Shown piece by piece: positions 30,762-39,587 of a stretch of DNA of 64,000 nucleotides. The stretch's first letter is position 1. Each line of letters opens with the position of its first letter. The notes under the pieces are model-generated. The model worked only from the letters and a program-made list of their open reading frames with translations, did no database searches and was not told where the DNA came from. Origin of the DNA: Litorilinea aerophila (GTDB taxonomy: Bacteria; Chloroflexota; Anaerolineae; Caldilineales; Caldilineaceae); the NCBI RefSeq assembly GCF_006569185.2, contig NZ_VIGC02000001.1, positions 248,001-312,000 of the forward strand. The letters run 5' to 3'. The translations under genes and the position numbers were made by a program.

Positions 30762-31163
30762 TCAGCTTTCGTACGGTTCGTTGGCGAAGCCGGCACCGCC
30801 CCCGTAGGTGGAAGTGGACTCGGTCTGGCCTTCCTGGTGCATCTTGAGCAAAAGGGCGGCTGTGAGACGGGTATTTTCCTCCACCGCCAGCTGCAGATGG
30901 ATGCTCTCTCCGCTCACGTACAAGACCAGAAAGTAGAACAAGCCTCCGACCAGCAATAGCAGCCCGCCCACAATGCCGCCGCCGGCCGTGAGCAGATTTC
31001 CCGCATCTCCGGTGGCTGCACCTCCTATCAGGTTGGTCATCATATTGCCGGCCACGGCGACCCCAATCGCGCCCAACACCGACAGCACCAGGACGATCCA
31101 GGCCAACACCTTGAGCAGAGTGCCGAAAAAGCGCAGCACGCCAAAACGTTTGGGTACAGTCAT
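30762..31163 (-). CDS. Small membrane protein of unknown function
   Basis: 133 residues; AAGGAGGGG stands three bases before the ATG at 31163. Two membrane helices (LAWIVLVLSVLGAIGVAVAG and GGGIVGGLLLLVGGLFYFLV) are joined by a Gly/Ala/Thr-rich loop, and the C-terminus (ENTRLTAALLLKMHQEGQTE) is a polar helix. The layout is like DUF4282-type proteins, but the match is weak. It converges on the 29925 gene; a hairpin CGAACCGT/ACGGTTCG overlaps its stop codon. Confidence 0.65.
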   Translation of the reverse strand: MTVPKRFGVLRFFGTLLKVLAWIVLVLSVLGAIGVAVAGNMMTNLIGGAATGDAGNLLTAGGGIVGGLLLLVGGLFYFLVLYVSGESIHLQLAVEENTRLTAALLLKMHQEGQTESTSTYGGGAGFANEPYES

Positions 31164-31224
31164 GCTCCCCTCCTTGTATGATGGCGATGAAGAATTTGAA
31201 TGTATCGATTCGATGATGGAACTG

Positions 31225-31322
31225 GTACAGTCTGGCGTCAATGCCACGGCAGAAATTCTGGACGCCCTCTGGGCGCGCACCCTCTGGTGGGAGCCATGGG
31301 CGAGTTTCTGCCGGGATCTACT
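31225..31322 (+). repeat. Intergenic palindromic repeat, copy B (98 bp)
   Basis: Same family as 16474-16572, same orientation: starts GTACAGTCTGGCGTCAAT and ends GGGATCTACT, with the internal pair GCCCTCTGGGCGC and CCCTCTGGTGG also shared with copy A. It lies about 60 bp upstream of the membrane-protein ATG. The rest of the gap 31323-31600 holds nothing I recognise. Confidence 0.85.
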
Positions 31323-31600
31323 GACAGGCGCCTCCGGGAGTCGTGTTGACCCGGCCAAACGCTGTCATTGTACACGAAATAGTCGATTCCGACTAGGTGC
31401 TGACCACAGTCACGATAGTCGGGCATCGTTCATCCTCTTCGGCGTTGGCCCATTGGACAGGGGCGTCCGATGGGCAACCCCAGGCCAGTGAAGGGACAGC
31501 GACCGATGCGCAGGGACGAGCTGCGCCTACCATATGGCGGCCGCCCTATATCCACATTCGCCAGGGCCGGGTGAGCAGAGGCGGGTGCGCCTGGGCCACC

Positions 31601-31630
31601 AATAAAAAACCCGCCGGCGAATCCGGCGGG
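31601..31630 (-). terminator. Intrinsic terminator of the FmdB-like gene
   Basis: CCCGCCGG and CCGGCGGG form an 8-bp GC stem with a 5-nt loop; on the minus strand it is followed by GTTTTTTATT. It lies about 65 bp past the zinc-ribbon gene stop. Confidence 0.88.
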
Positions 31631-31693
31631 CCAGCCCGATGCATCCACGAGGGTGTGCTCCCCGGGCATGTCATGGAATAAACGTTGGATAAA

Positions 31694-32002
31694 TCAGGAA
31701 TCAGAACGCTCGGTCACCTTGGCGCTGCTCTCCTGCTTGGCCTTGTCGCTGCCTGTCCCGTTTTCGCTGGAGGTACCCGAACCGTTTGCCCTGGCGGTGG
31801 ACTTGTCTGCCCGCTTATTGTCGTTCTTGCTGTCGGTGATGTACCAGCCGCTCCCCTTAAAATGGATGGCGGGCGGACTCAGCCGCCGTTGCACGTGCTC
31901 GCTGTCGCACTGGCCACAGCGTGGCAGGCTGTTGTCGGAGAAGGACTGGATGCGTTCAAATTCGTAACCGCATTCTTGACAGACAAATTCGTAGATTGGC
32001 AC
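31694..32002 (-). CDS. FmdB-family zinc-ribbon protein
   Basis: 102 residues. The N-terminal FmdB zinc ribbon is complete: PIYEFVCQECGYEFERIQS then LPRCGQCDSEHVQRRLSPP (two CxxC pairs), with GSGWYITD closing the fold. The remaining 45 residues are Ser/Lys/Thr-rich and disordered. The start is GTG at 32002, directly before PIYEF, with AAGGAG nine bases upstream. FmdB proteins are putative regulators; the formamidase link of the founding member does not apply here. Confidence 0.88.
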   Translation of the reverse strand: MPIYEFVCQECGYEFERIQSFSDNSLPRCGQCDSEHVQRRLSPPAIHFKGSGWYITDSKNDNKRADKSTARANGSGTSSENGTGSDKAKQESSAKVTERSDS

Positions 32003-32342
32003 GGCTACCTGCTCCTTCACGAACTCCATGAACAGACGACACCGGAAATGTTACGCCACTCCATATCCACGACATTCAACGCTGCTAAACTTCCACAACC
32101 TCCGTGAACATGGCTCCACGTGACCACTTACCACTGCCCCCCGGGAAGAAAAGCCTGCTTGCGCTTCATGCCGCAACCGACTATACTAAACAGGTACCTC
32201 TCCAGGCTTCTTCCCAGGGCTATCCAAATTACAACTTTAGCAGTATAATCATCCACGAACACCTTGTCGAATTTTTCAATAGACGTGTAAAAAAATCCAA
32301 CCGACACGGAACCAGCCCGTTCTAGCCGGTCGTTCCATACCA

Positions 32343-32921
32343 ATGACATACCAATTCATTAAGCAACCTCTAGTGTCTGGCCTCTATGAGCCAGAAGGCA
32401 TCTATTTGAGCTCACCATTTCCCCATCCCCAGCGATTGGTTCAGCGCTGGGGAGAGGCAGCGTCGTTCTACGGCCAATACCGCTACAACGGCGTCCCCCT
32501 CAAGGGACACCCGGGCGTCGATTTTGCGGTGGCCGGCGGGCTGGCCCTGCTGGCTGTGGACGATGGGCGGGTGACCGAGATTAGCTACGAAGCGGAGGGG
32601 TTGGGGCGGTACCTGAAGCTGGAACACCGGTGGGGAGAATCCCTGTACGCCCTGCTGGGGGAAATCGTGGTTGAAGCCGGCCAGCGAGTCCCGTGTGGGC
32701 AGCTCCTGGCCCATGCGGCTGAATCCGAATCGGAGGCCCATGTGCTCTTTCACTTTGCCATTCGGATTCAACCCTACAACCGCTTCGACGGGTGGGGAGG
32801 CTTCACCGATCCCCTGCCCTTCCTGGATCCAGCAGCGGTCGACACCCTGGACGAAGAACCGGTTGTGTTGGATGTGCTTCATCCCATGGCCGTAGAGGAA
32901 CCGGGCATGCGACGTCCTTGA
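32343..32921 (+). CDS. M23 peptidase-like (LytM) protein, degenerate active site
   Basis: 192 residues with the LytM fold: GVPLKGHPGVDFAVAGG carries the first zinc ligands His56 and Asp60, and AVDDGRVTEISYEAEGLGRYLKLEH is the second strand set. The usual HxH motif (HLHF) reads LFHF here, keeping His136 and losing the partner His at 134; His132 is nearby. There is no signal peptide, unlike secreted M23 enzymes. It may be a non-catalytic LytM-like regulator or an intracellular protein. The 340-bp divergent gap before it has a TATAAT near 32243 but no clear -35. Confidence 0.75.
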   Translation: MTYQFIKQPLVSGLYEPEGIYLSSPFPHPQRLVQRWGEAASFYGQYRYNGVPLKGHPGVDFAVAGGLALLAVDDGRVTEISYEAEGLGRYLKLEHRWGESLYALLGEIVVEAGQRVPCGQLLAHAAESESEAHVLFHFAIRIQPYNRFDGWGGFTDPLPFLDPAAVDTLDEEPVVLDVLHPMAVEEPGMRRP

Positions 32922-33564
32922 TGTATTCCGTTATGGAGACAAAACGCATCAAGAGCGGGAAGGTTGATCGCATATTTTTCTTGTGAAAAATACTTATCAG
33001 AATTAGTATTCATAGTATGGGCTGGGGATAACGGGGATAAGTAAACATGCCAGGCACTCTCCCCCCTACATCTGCGCTGGCTGGACTGAAATCCCCTAGA
33101 TATAGTAGAAGGTTGTCGGTAAAGACTCCCACCCTATTGGGGAAAACTTGGGGAGTAACTCGCGAATAAGACGGATAACTTTCCGGCGGTACTACCGAGA
33201 CCCCCTACAGGTAGTGTCTGCTTATGATCCAAGCCCAATTGTGTTGATAACTTGCCAATGGTGGGGATAATTTATCCCCGATTTATCCGCATACTTATGC
33301 CAGGGGTTATCCATAGAAAATCCCCAGATATTTCCACAGTAAAGGGGGAATGCACCACAGAAACCCGGCCTGCAGCGCGAATTGCCGGAGAGAAAACCCG
33401 AAAGGCACTGCCCATCTATGAGAACTGGGGCTTGCCCATGGAGTCATCAGATGGGTGCAAGGCAGATTCAGACAGGATGGTACCACATTCAGACAGTTTG
33501 GGGTTGGGATAAGCTGTGGATAACTTCGGCAAATTGTTGAAAAGTGCCGGTTTGGGAGGGAGTT
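32922..33564. other. Candidate replication origin region (DnaA-box cluster)
   Basis: A 643-bp non-coding gap, AT-richer than its surroundings. One perfect DnaA box TGTGGATAA is at 33515-33523. One-mismatch forms are TGGGGATAA (33023, 33262), TGTTGATAA (33242), TTATCCGCA (33283) and TTATCCATA (33307); two-mismatch forms are at 33032, 33272 and 33504. Five lie within 33242-33315, including a near-palindrome GGGGATAATTTATCCCC at 33264. A/T-rich sequence near 32970-33015 could be the unwinding element. No dnaA gene is in the window. The short reading frame inside (33252-33512) has no coding character. Confidence 0.5.
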
Positions 33565-34227
33565 GTGACTGAGACTATACGTGTGTTAATCGCCGACGAT
33601 CATACAGTGGTGCGCGGGGGGCTATGCGCCCTGCTGGAGGACGTGCCGGACATCGAGGTGGTGGCGGAAGCTGCCGATGGTGTGGAGGCCGTGCTGAAGG
33701 TGCGCGCCATGAAACCAGATGTTATCCTGATGGATTTAATGATGCCCCGCAAGACGGGCATCGAGGCCATCGAAGAGATCAAACGTGAAAATCCCCAGGC
33801 CCGCATCCTCGTCCTGACCAGTTTCTCCGACGACGACAAGGTCTTCTCCGCCATCAAGGCCGGGGCCCTGGGCTACCTGTTGAAGGAAACATCGCCGGAC
33901 GATCTGGTGCACGCCATCCGGGATGTCTACCATGGGGAATCTTCGCTGCATCCGGCCATTGCCCGCAAGTTGATCCGCGAGCTGAACAGGCCCACCACCT
34001 TGCCTCCTTCGGATGAGCCGTTGACGGAACGGGAAGCCGAAGTGCTGGTCCTGGTGGCACGCGGCCTGTCCAACCAGGACATCGCCGACAGGCTGGTGAT
34101 CAGCGAGCGCACGGTGCGTACCCACGTGAGCAACATCCTCAGTAAGCTTCACCTGGCCAATCGGACCCAGGCAGCCCTCTACGCCCTGAAAGAAGGCTTG
34201 ACTACCCTGGACGACATTGGCTCATGA
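33565..34227 (+). CDS. NarL/FixJ-type response regulator
   Basis: 220 residues. Receiver domain with acidic pair Asp11-Asp12, phospho-acceptor Asp57 (VILMDLMMP), Thr in ILVLTSF and Lys in GYLLKETS; then a LuxR-type helix-turn-helix ([35 protein letters not shown]). GTG at 33565 is preferred because GGGAGGGAG lies two bases upstream; a GTG seven codons earlier would place that site inside the gene. No sensor kinase gene is adjacent, so the partner is elsewhere. Confidence 0.94.
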   Translation: MTETIRVLIADDHTVVRGGLCALLEDVPDIEVVAEAADGVEAVLKVRAMKPDVILMDLMMPRKTGIEAIEEIKRENPQARILVLTSFSDDDKVFSAIKAGALGYLLKETSPDDLVHAIRDVYHGESSLHPAIARKLIRELNRPTTLPPSDEPLTEREAEVLVLVARGLSNQDIADRLVISERTVRTHVSNILSKLHLANRTQAALYALKEGLTTLDDIGS

Positions 34228-34302
34228 GGTCGACACACCACACCGGGCGCACATGGCCCACGATACTGGAGCCATCTGGACAAAGGGCACAAGCAAACGG
34301 TT

Positions 34303-34346
34303 GAGAAGGCTCCTGGAACTCCGAGCGAATTTCCAGGAGCCTTCTC
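34303..34346 (+). terminator. Long perfect hairpin after the NarL-type regulator
   Basis: GAGAAGGCTCCTGGAA and its exact complement form a 16-bp stem with a 12-nt loop, about 75 bp past the stop. There is no T-run, so it is a processing or stability structure or a weak terminator. Elsewhere in 34228-34789 I see no gene. Confidence 0.6.
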
Positions 34347-34789
34347 GATCTACCGGCGCTCCACAGTCCCACGAACATGGCCCCATGGATTCTGGCGAGG
34401 CGTGCTGCGCTCGTGCACAAACCACGCGTTATACACCCGTTTCGCACTTTGTTTTTAGTTTTTATCTGCCGAGTTTTCATCTACCGATGATCCAGATTCC
34501 CCTCTTTGCCCTGGAGCCTTTCGGTGGCCTCTGGGCAGATAGCCTCTTTATTGCAGTCGCGTCACCGGAATCCTTCTGCAAATCGGTGACCAATCTACAG
34601 CTTTTGCATGATGTGTCCAATGTCGGAGTGTGCTAATATCGATGATTGAACCATTTGACGGTGCATTTCCCCTTGAAGCCCCACAATCTGGCGTGAAATA
34701 GATATCTGCACCTGGGGTTCACGAATAGACAGAAACATGCAGACAAGAATATGGCGGCGCTTTGGAAGACAGTTTGGGAGTGGAATCTG

Positions 34790-35719
34790 ATGGGACAGAA
34801 GGCGCAGGGCAGTGAGCGGGATCAGGCCCCGCCCCCAGTGCAGGAGGACGCGGAACTCCCTTCCAGCAGTCTAGATACGGAAGATGTGGTACGGGTTCTG
34901 GTCGTCGACGACGAAAAAATGGTACGCAGCCTGCTGAGTATTTCCCTGCAGCGTCTGGGGTACCAGGTAGTGATGGCTGCAAATGGGCGAGAGGCCCTGG
35001 AATTGTTCGAACAGCATGACTTTGATCTGGTGCTGCTCGATGTGATCATGCCCGACCTGGATGGCTTTGCCGTTTGCAAGCAGTTGCGCAAGATATCGGC
35101 AGTCCCCATCCTGATGCTGACCGCCCTCAACCGCCCCGATGACATCGTGCGGGGGTTGGAGTTGGGGGCCGACAACTATGTGACCAAGCCCTTTACCTTC
35201 AAGGAGGTGGAAGCCCGCATCCGGGCCATCCTGCGGCGTACCAGCAACAAGCTGGATGAGCAGGCCTTCCAGGTCATTGAGCTTGGCGATGTGCGTCTCA
35301 ACAGCGAACAACGCACGGTCTCGGTGGCCGGCCGAATGATTTCGCTGACCCGCACCGAATTTCGGCTTCTCCAGTACCTGATGGCCAACGCCAACCGGCC
35401 CGTCAGCAAGCAAGATCTGTTGGAGAACGTCTGGGGATACGAATCCGCCGATGGGATCAACTCCAACCTGGTGGAGCTGGCCATTCGACGCCTGCGGAAG
35501 AAATTAGAGGAAGATCCCTCTCAACCCCAGCGGCTGGTCACCGTACGAGGCGTGGGCTATAAGTTCTGCGTCCATGCCCCCCCGGCACCTGGTCCCCTGA
35601 CATCTGGAAGCTACCAGGCGGGCAGCCGCCGACGGGGACAGGAATTGCGGCCAACGTCCCGGGCCAGCCTGGGCGACGATTCCCGCCGACGCCCGCTGCG
35701 GTTGCCGTCGCCCTCGTAA
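34790..35719 (+). CDS. OmpR/PhoB-type response regulator
   Basis: 309 residues from the ATG at 34790 (GGAG nine bases upstream); an ATG at 34751 is also open. After a 30-residue polar lead, the receiver domain shows VVDDEKM, phospho-acceptor Asp84 (LVLLDVIMPDLDG), TAL and VTKPF. The winged-helix DNA-binding domain follows (ISLTRTEFRLLQYLMANANR, then VRGVGYKF). The last about 45 residues are Arg/Pro/Ser-rich and beyond the family's usual end. No kinase gene is adjacent. Confidence 0.94.
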   Translation: MGQKAQGSERDQAPPPVQEDAELPSSSLDTEDVVRVLVVDDEKMVRSLLSISLQRLGYQVVMAANGREALELFEQHDFDLVLLDVIMPDLDGFAVCKQLRKISAVPILMLTALNRPDDIVRGLELGADNYVTKPFTFKEVEARIRAILRRTSNKLDEQAFQVIELGDVRLNSEQRTVSVAGRMISLTRTEFRLLQYLMANANRPVSKQDLLENVWGYESADGINSNLVELAIRRLRKKLEEDPSQPQRLVTVRGVGYKFCVHAPPAPGPLTSGSYQAGSRRRGQELRPTSRASLGDDSRRRPLRLPSPS

Positions 35720-35815
35720 GCGGATACGGCAGAGCTGACACAACAGCAGCGTCGAGCTGCACTTTGTTTGACTTTTACCCAAAATTCCTCATTTTTCCCC
35801 AACTTATCCCCAAAT

Positions 35816-35843
35816 CGGGCCGAACCTGACCGGGTTCGGCCCG
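35816..35843 (+). terminator. Hairpin after the OmpR-type regulator
   Basis: CGGGCCGAACC and GGTTCGGCCCG form an 11-bp perfect stem with loop TGACCG, about 95 bp past the stop. No T-run follows. A DnaA-box-like TTATCCCCA lies just before it at 35804. Confidence 0.6.
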
Positions 35844-35964
35844 ACCGCGTTGGTTCCCATGTGCTCCTTCTGTGCTAAAATGCCGGTGTAACAAGGGGCG
35901 GCAAGTCTCTGTCTTCAAACGCCCCATGGGACATGGTGGGTCAGTATGTACGGGGGAGCGAACA

Positions 35965-37185
35965 ATGAAATCCCGGTTCTGGATGGCTGGTAGAATCTTG
36001 AGCTTTTGGCAACGACGGTGGTGGCTGTGGGGAGGAGCAGCACTGCTGATGGCCGCCTGTCAGGGCTTGCCCCTGTTCCCCACGCCCACGCCACCCCCCA
36101 CACCCACCTTGCCACCGCCCACGCCGACCCCCCTTTCCGTGGCCAGCCCGGCAGGCGCAATTCCCCTGATCGACGCCGAAGGCTTTGACATCGCGGAACG
36201 CCGGGTCATCGACGTCTACGCCCGGGTGGCCCCGTCGGTGGTGAACATCACCACCCGGGTGCTGCGTCGGGGCTTTTTCTTCAACGTCATCCCCGAGGAA
36301 GGGGCGGGCTCCGGCTTTGTCCTGGACACCGAGGGGCACATCCTGACCAACTATCACGTCATCAGCGGCGCGGAACATATCGAGGTCAGCTTTGGCAACG
36401 ACGCGGTGGTGTCGGCCCAAGTAGTAGGTGTCGATCCCCGCAACGACATCGCCGTGCTCCAGGTGGACGTGGCGCCTGAGCTGCTGGTGCCCGTGGAGCT
36501 GGGCACATCGGCCAACCTGAAGGTGGGCCAGCGAGCCATAGCCATCGGCAACCCCTTCGGCCAATTCGAGCGCACGCTAACCACTGGTGTCATCAGCGCG
36601 CTGGGGCGCACTCTGGAAGGCCAGGATGGCCGCACCATTTCCGGCATCATCCAGACAGACGCAGCCATCAACCGGGGCAATTCCGGTGGGCCCCTGCTGG
36701 ACAGCAGCGGGCGGGTCATCGGCATCAACACGGCCATTTTCAGCCCCACCGGTACTAACGCCGGCGTAGGCTTTGCCGTGCCCATTGACACTATACGGCG
36801 GCTGCTGCCAGATCTGCTTACCTTGGGGCGCTATCGGCACCCCTGGCTGGGGATCCGCTACGCCTATGCCCTCACCCCAGGGCTGGCCGAGCGGCTGGGC
36901 CTTCCCGTCAATCAGGGGCTCCTCATCGTCCAGCTCTACCCGGGATCGCCCCTGGAGCGGGCAGGCGTGCGCGGGGCCCAGCGGGAGGTTATCCTGGGCA
37001 ACCAGCGGATTTACGTGGGCGGTGACATCCTGGTTGCGGTGGCCGGCCAGCCCATCAGCCGCCTGGAAGAGCTGGAAATCTTGTTGGAAGAGCAGTTTCA
37101 GGTGGGCGACACGGTGAGGGTGGAGCTGCTGCGGGACGGGGAGCGGTTGACCCTGGACGTCACCCTGGCGGAGGAACCGGGATAA
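35965..37185 (+). CDS. HtrA/DegP-type serine protease, lipoprotein
   Basis: 406 residues. A membrane segment ends in the lipobox LMAAC (Cys32), so the protein is lipid-anchored outside the membrane; a Pro/Thr-rich linker (about 40-58) follows. Trypsin-like domain with the triad His131 (TNYHV), Asp161 (RNDIAV) and Ser240 (GNSGGP). One C-terminal PDZ domain (LLIVQLYPGSPLERAGVRG). Role: envelope protein quality control. ATG at 35965 has GGGGGAG six bases upstream; upstream Met codons in frame lack such a site. It converges on hom with an 8-bp gap. Confidence 0.94.
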   Translation: MKSRFWMAGRILSFWQRRWWLWGGAALLMAACQGLPLFPTPTPPPTPTLPPPTPTPLSVASPAGAIPLIDAEGFDIAERRVIDVYARVAPSVVNITTRVLRRGFFFNVIPEEGAGSGFVLDTEGHILTNYHVISGAEHIEVSFGNDAVVSAQVVGVDPRNDIAVLQVDVAPELLVPVELGTSANLKVGQRAIAIGNPFGQFERTLTTGVISALGRTLEGQDGRTISGIIQTDAAINRGNSGGPLLDSSGRVIGINTAIFSPTGTNAGVGFAVPIDTIRRLLPDLLTLGRYRHPWLGIRYAYALTPGLAERLGLPVNQGLLIVQLYPGSPLERAGVRGAQREVILGNQRIYVGGDILVAVAGQPISRLEELEILLEEQFQVGDTVRVELLRDGERLTLDVTLAEEPG

Positions 37186-37193
37186 CCAGCCTG

Positions 37194-38231
37194 TTACGCC
37201 CTGGAAATGAATTGCTGGCTCAGGTGAACCGCGTCCCGGATCATGGCAGCCGCCGTGGGCAGGGGATCTTGCTCCCAGATCTTCTGGTAGAGGGTGCCGT
37301 ACAGATCAGTCTGGATCTCAATGCCCATCTCCCAGCTTTGGCACTGGGCCAGGAACTCATCCTGGTCCAGCTCCATGGGCATCACCGACAGGCGGTATCC
37401 AGTTTCTTCCCGAATTGCCTGGGCCACCAGTTTGATGGTTCGATCCCGACGTTGGCTTTGCTCCAGGTCCTGAGTGGTGATGCCGGTGATCCCCGTGACC
37501 GAGATTTCCTGGAGGGTGGCCGGAATCCCCAAGACGCTGTTGGCGAGGATGACCAGCTTGTTGGCCGTGTCCCAGCCCTCCACATCCAGGGACGGATCCG
37601 CCTCGGCGATGCCACGGCGTTGTGCCTCTGCCAGGGCTTCGTCGAAGGCTCGCCCGGCGGCCATCTCGCTCAAGATGAAGTTGCTGGTGCTGTTGAAGAT
37701 GCCCCGCAGGGCGAGAATCTCGGCCCCGATCAGGTCCCGCTGGCCGGTGTTGATGACCGGCAGGCCGCCACACACCGTGGCGCTGAAGGCCAGGCCGGCG
37801 CCGTGGGCCGCGGCCAGCCGGTGCAATTCCTGGTAGGCCAGGACCAGCGGCCCCTTGTTGGCCAGCACCACATGGATGCCCTGGGCCAGGGCACTCCGGA
37901 CCACGCCCAGGCCTGGTTCGCCGTCCTGCAAGTTGACCGGCGTGGCTTCCAGCACCATCTGGCATGGACCTTCGACCAGCGCCTGGGCCGGGCGCTGACC
38001 GGGTCGGAACCCGGTCAGCCCGGCCACCTGGCCGCCAGCTTCTTTCCAATGCCGTACTTCGGCCGGGTCGTAGCCGGCCGGGTTAACCGCCACCCCGCTG
38101 CTGTCGGCCACACAGACCACCCGCAAGTGCACCCCGTAGCGGCGCTGCAGGCGATCTCCCCGCGTCTCCAGGATGCGCAACACCTGTTGGCCCACATGGC
38201 CCAGGCCAATCAGGCCCAAATCCACGTGCAT
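37194..38231 (-). CDS. hom: Homoserine dehydrogenase
   Basis: About 345 residues. N-terminal NAD(P)-binding GLIGLGHVGQQVLRIL, then VLANKGPL and the catalytic region LRGIFNSTSNFILSEM and AEADPSLDVEGWDTANKLVILAN. There is no C-terminal ACT domain, so no threonine feedback of the usual kind; this short form reduces aspartate semialdehyde to homoserine for Thr and Met. ATG at 38231 has AAGG six bases upstream, while the ATG two codons earlier abuts that site. It starts about 10 bp after carA as the last gene of the arginine operon, an unusual place for it. Confidence 0.93.
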   Translation of the reverse strand: MHVDLGLIGLGHVGQQVLRILETRGDRLQRRYGVHLRVVCVADSSGVAVNPAGYDPAEVRHWKEAGGQVAGLTGFRPGQRPAQALVEGPCQMVLEATPVNLQDGEPGLGVVRSALAQGIHVVLANKGPLVLAYQELHRLAAAHGAGLAFSATVCGGLPVINTGQRDLIGAEILALRGIFNSTSNFILSEMAAGRAFDEALAEAQRRGIAEADPSLDVEGWDTANKLVILANSVLGIPATLQEISVTGITGITTQDLEQSQRRDRTIKLVAQAIREETGYRLSVMPMELDQDEFLAQCQSWEMGIEIQTDLYGTLYQKIWEQDPLPTAAAMIRDAVHLSQQFISRA

Positions 38232-38240
38232 GGTCATCCT

Positions 38241-39404
38241 TTACGCCTTGCCGGCGTGTTCTTTCACCAGCCGGGCAAAGCGAGCAAAGAGCAGGTCCGC
38301 ATCATGGGGTCCGGGGCTTGCCTCGGGATGGTACTGGACGCAGAAGACGGGTTTGTCTTTCAGCCGCAACCCTTCCACCGTCTGATCGTTCAGATTGCGG
38401 TGGGTGATCTCCACGTTCTCCGGCAGACCTTCCTCCTGCAGGGCGTAGTTGTGGTTCTGGGCCGTGATTTGGACGTTGGTGGAATCCACGTCACTCACGG
38501 GTTGGTTGCTTCCGTGGTGGCCAAACTTGAGCTTGTAGGTCTGGCCTCCCAGGGCCAGGCCGATGATCTGGTGTCCCAGGCAGATGCCGAAGGTGGGCAG
38601 GTTGCTCTCCAGCAGCTCCTTCACCGCCTGGGCCGCGTAGGTCACAGCCGCCGGATCGCCGGGCCCATTGCTCAGGAAGATGCCGTCGGGCTTCATGGCC
38701 AGGACCGTACTGGCTGGTGTGTGGGCCGGTACCACCGTGACCCGCAGGCCGTGGCTGGTCAGGCGGCGCAGAATGTTGTGCTTGATGCCGAAATCGTAGG
38801 CCACCACCAGGGGCGCATCGCTGCTGGCCTGGCCGTGGCGGGGATCCGCGATCTCCTTGCCGGCGGGCACCGGTGTCCACTCGGAGCGGGTGCCATCCAC
38901 CCAGTTGTACGGCTCCTGGCAGGTGACCTCCTGCACCAGATCCCGGCCGTCCAGCCCTTCCCAGCTTCGGGCCATGGCCAGCAACTCTTCCGCCGAATGC
39001 TGGCCGTCGGTGCTGAGGGCGGCGTGGAGCACACCTTTTTCTCGGATGCGGCGGGTGAGGGCCCGGGTGTCCACCTGGCTGATCCCCGGGATCCCGTGGC
39101 GGGCCAGGTAATCTGGCAGAGTCTCATTGGCTCGCCAGTTGGAGACTACGGGGCTCACCTCCCGCACGATGAAGGCCGTGATCTGAGGGCGGTCGCTTTC
39201 CACATCTTCCGGGTTGATCCCGGTATTGCCCACGTGGGAGACGGTCATACAGACCATCTGCCCCCGGTAGGAGGGATCGGTGATCACCTCCTGATAGCCG
39301 GTGAGGCTGGTATTGAAGACGACCTCGCCCACAACTGTGGTCGCGGCGCCAAAACCCTGCCCTTGAAAAATGGTGCCATCTTCCAGGACAAGCAGTGCAT
39401 TCAC
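38241..39404 (-). CDS. carA: Carbamoyl-phosphate synthase small subunit
   Basis: 387 residues. N-terminal CarA domain ([35 protein letters not shown]) and C-terminal class I glutaminase with Cys in [16 protein letters not shown] and the His/Glu pair in [14 protein letters not shown]. It supplies ammonia from glutamine for carbamoyl phosphate. The start is GTG at 39404 ([10 protein letters not shown]) with GGAG ten bases upstream; the frame upstream is not conserved sequence. Its place after the arg genes links it to citrulline formation, though pyrimidine synthesis also needs it. The large subunit gene is not in the window. Confidence 0.94.
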   Translation of the reverse strand: MNALLVLEDGTIFQGQGFGAATTVVGEVVFNTSLTGYQEVITDPSYRGQMVCMTVSHVGNTGINPEDVESDRPQITAFIVREVSPVVSNWRANETLPDYLARHGIPGISQVDTRALTRRIREKGVLHAALSTDGQHSAEELLAMARSWEGLDGRDLVQEVTCQEPYNWVDGTRSEWTPVPAGKEIADPRHGQASSDAPLVVAYDFGIKHNILRRLTSHGLRVTVVPAHTPASTVLAMKPDGIFLSNGPGDPAAVTYAAQAVKELLESNLPTFGICLGHQIIGLALGGQTYKLKFGHHGSNQPVSDVDSTNVQITAQNHNYALQEEGLPENVEITHRNLNDQTVEGLRLKDKPVFCVQYHPEASPGPHDADLLFARFARLVKEHAGKA

Positions 39405-39506
39405 GATGTTGTAACTCCTTTTTCCAACCAATTCCGATTCCAACCAATTCCGACCGAAAATAGACTCATAGCCTCTAGGCACTATGACCTGCAATTTTGA
39501 TTCGGT

Positions 39507-39582
39507 CCACAGAGGACACAGATGGGGGACACAGATGGGGTTGGATAAAAATCTATGTTCATCTGTGCCATCTGTGGTTTTC
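39507..39582. repeat. CACAGATG-type palindromic intergenic repeat
   Basis: CCACAGAGGACACAGATG and a second ACACAGATG are mirrored by ATCTATGTTCATCTGTG and CATCTGTGG, so the element folds on itself. It lies between the GNAT gene and carA. Similar ACACAGATG-rich elements occur between genes in many bacterial genomes. Confidence 0.7.
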
Positions 39583-39587
39583 TCCCG

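Noticed and set aside
32128-32349. 73-codon minus-strand frame between the FmdB-like and LytM-like genes
   Set aside because: No ribosome binding site or family resemblance; lies across the divergent promoter region.
33252-33512. 86-codon reading frame in the DnaA-box gap
   Set aside because: No ribosome binding site, no coding-like third-position bias, and it overlaps the box cluster.
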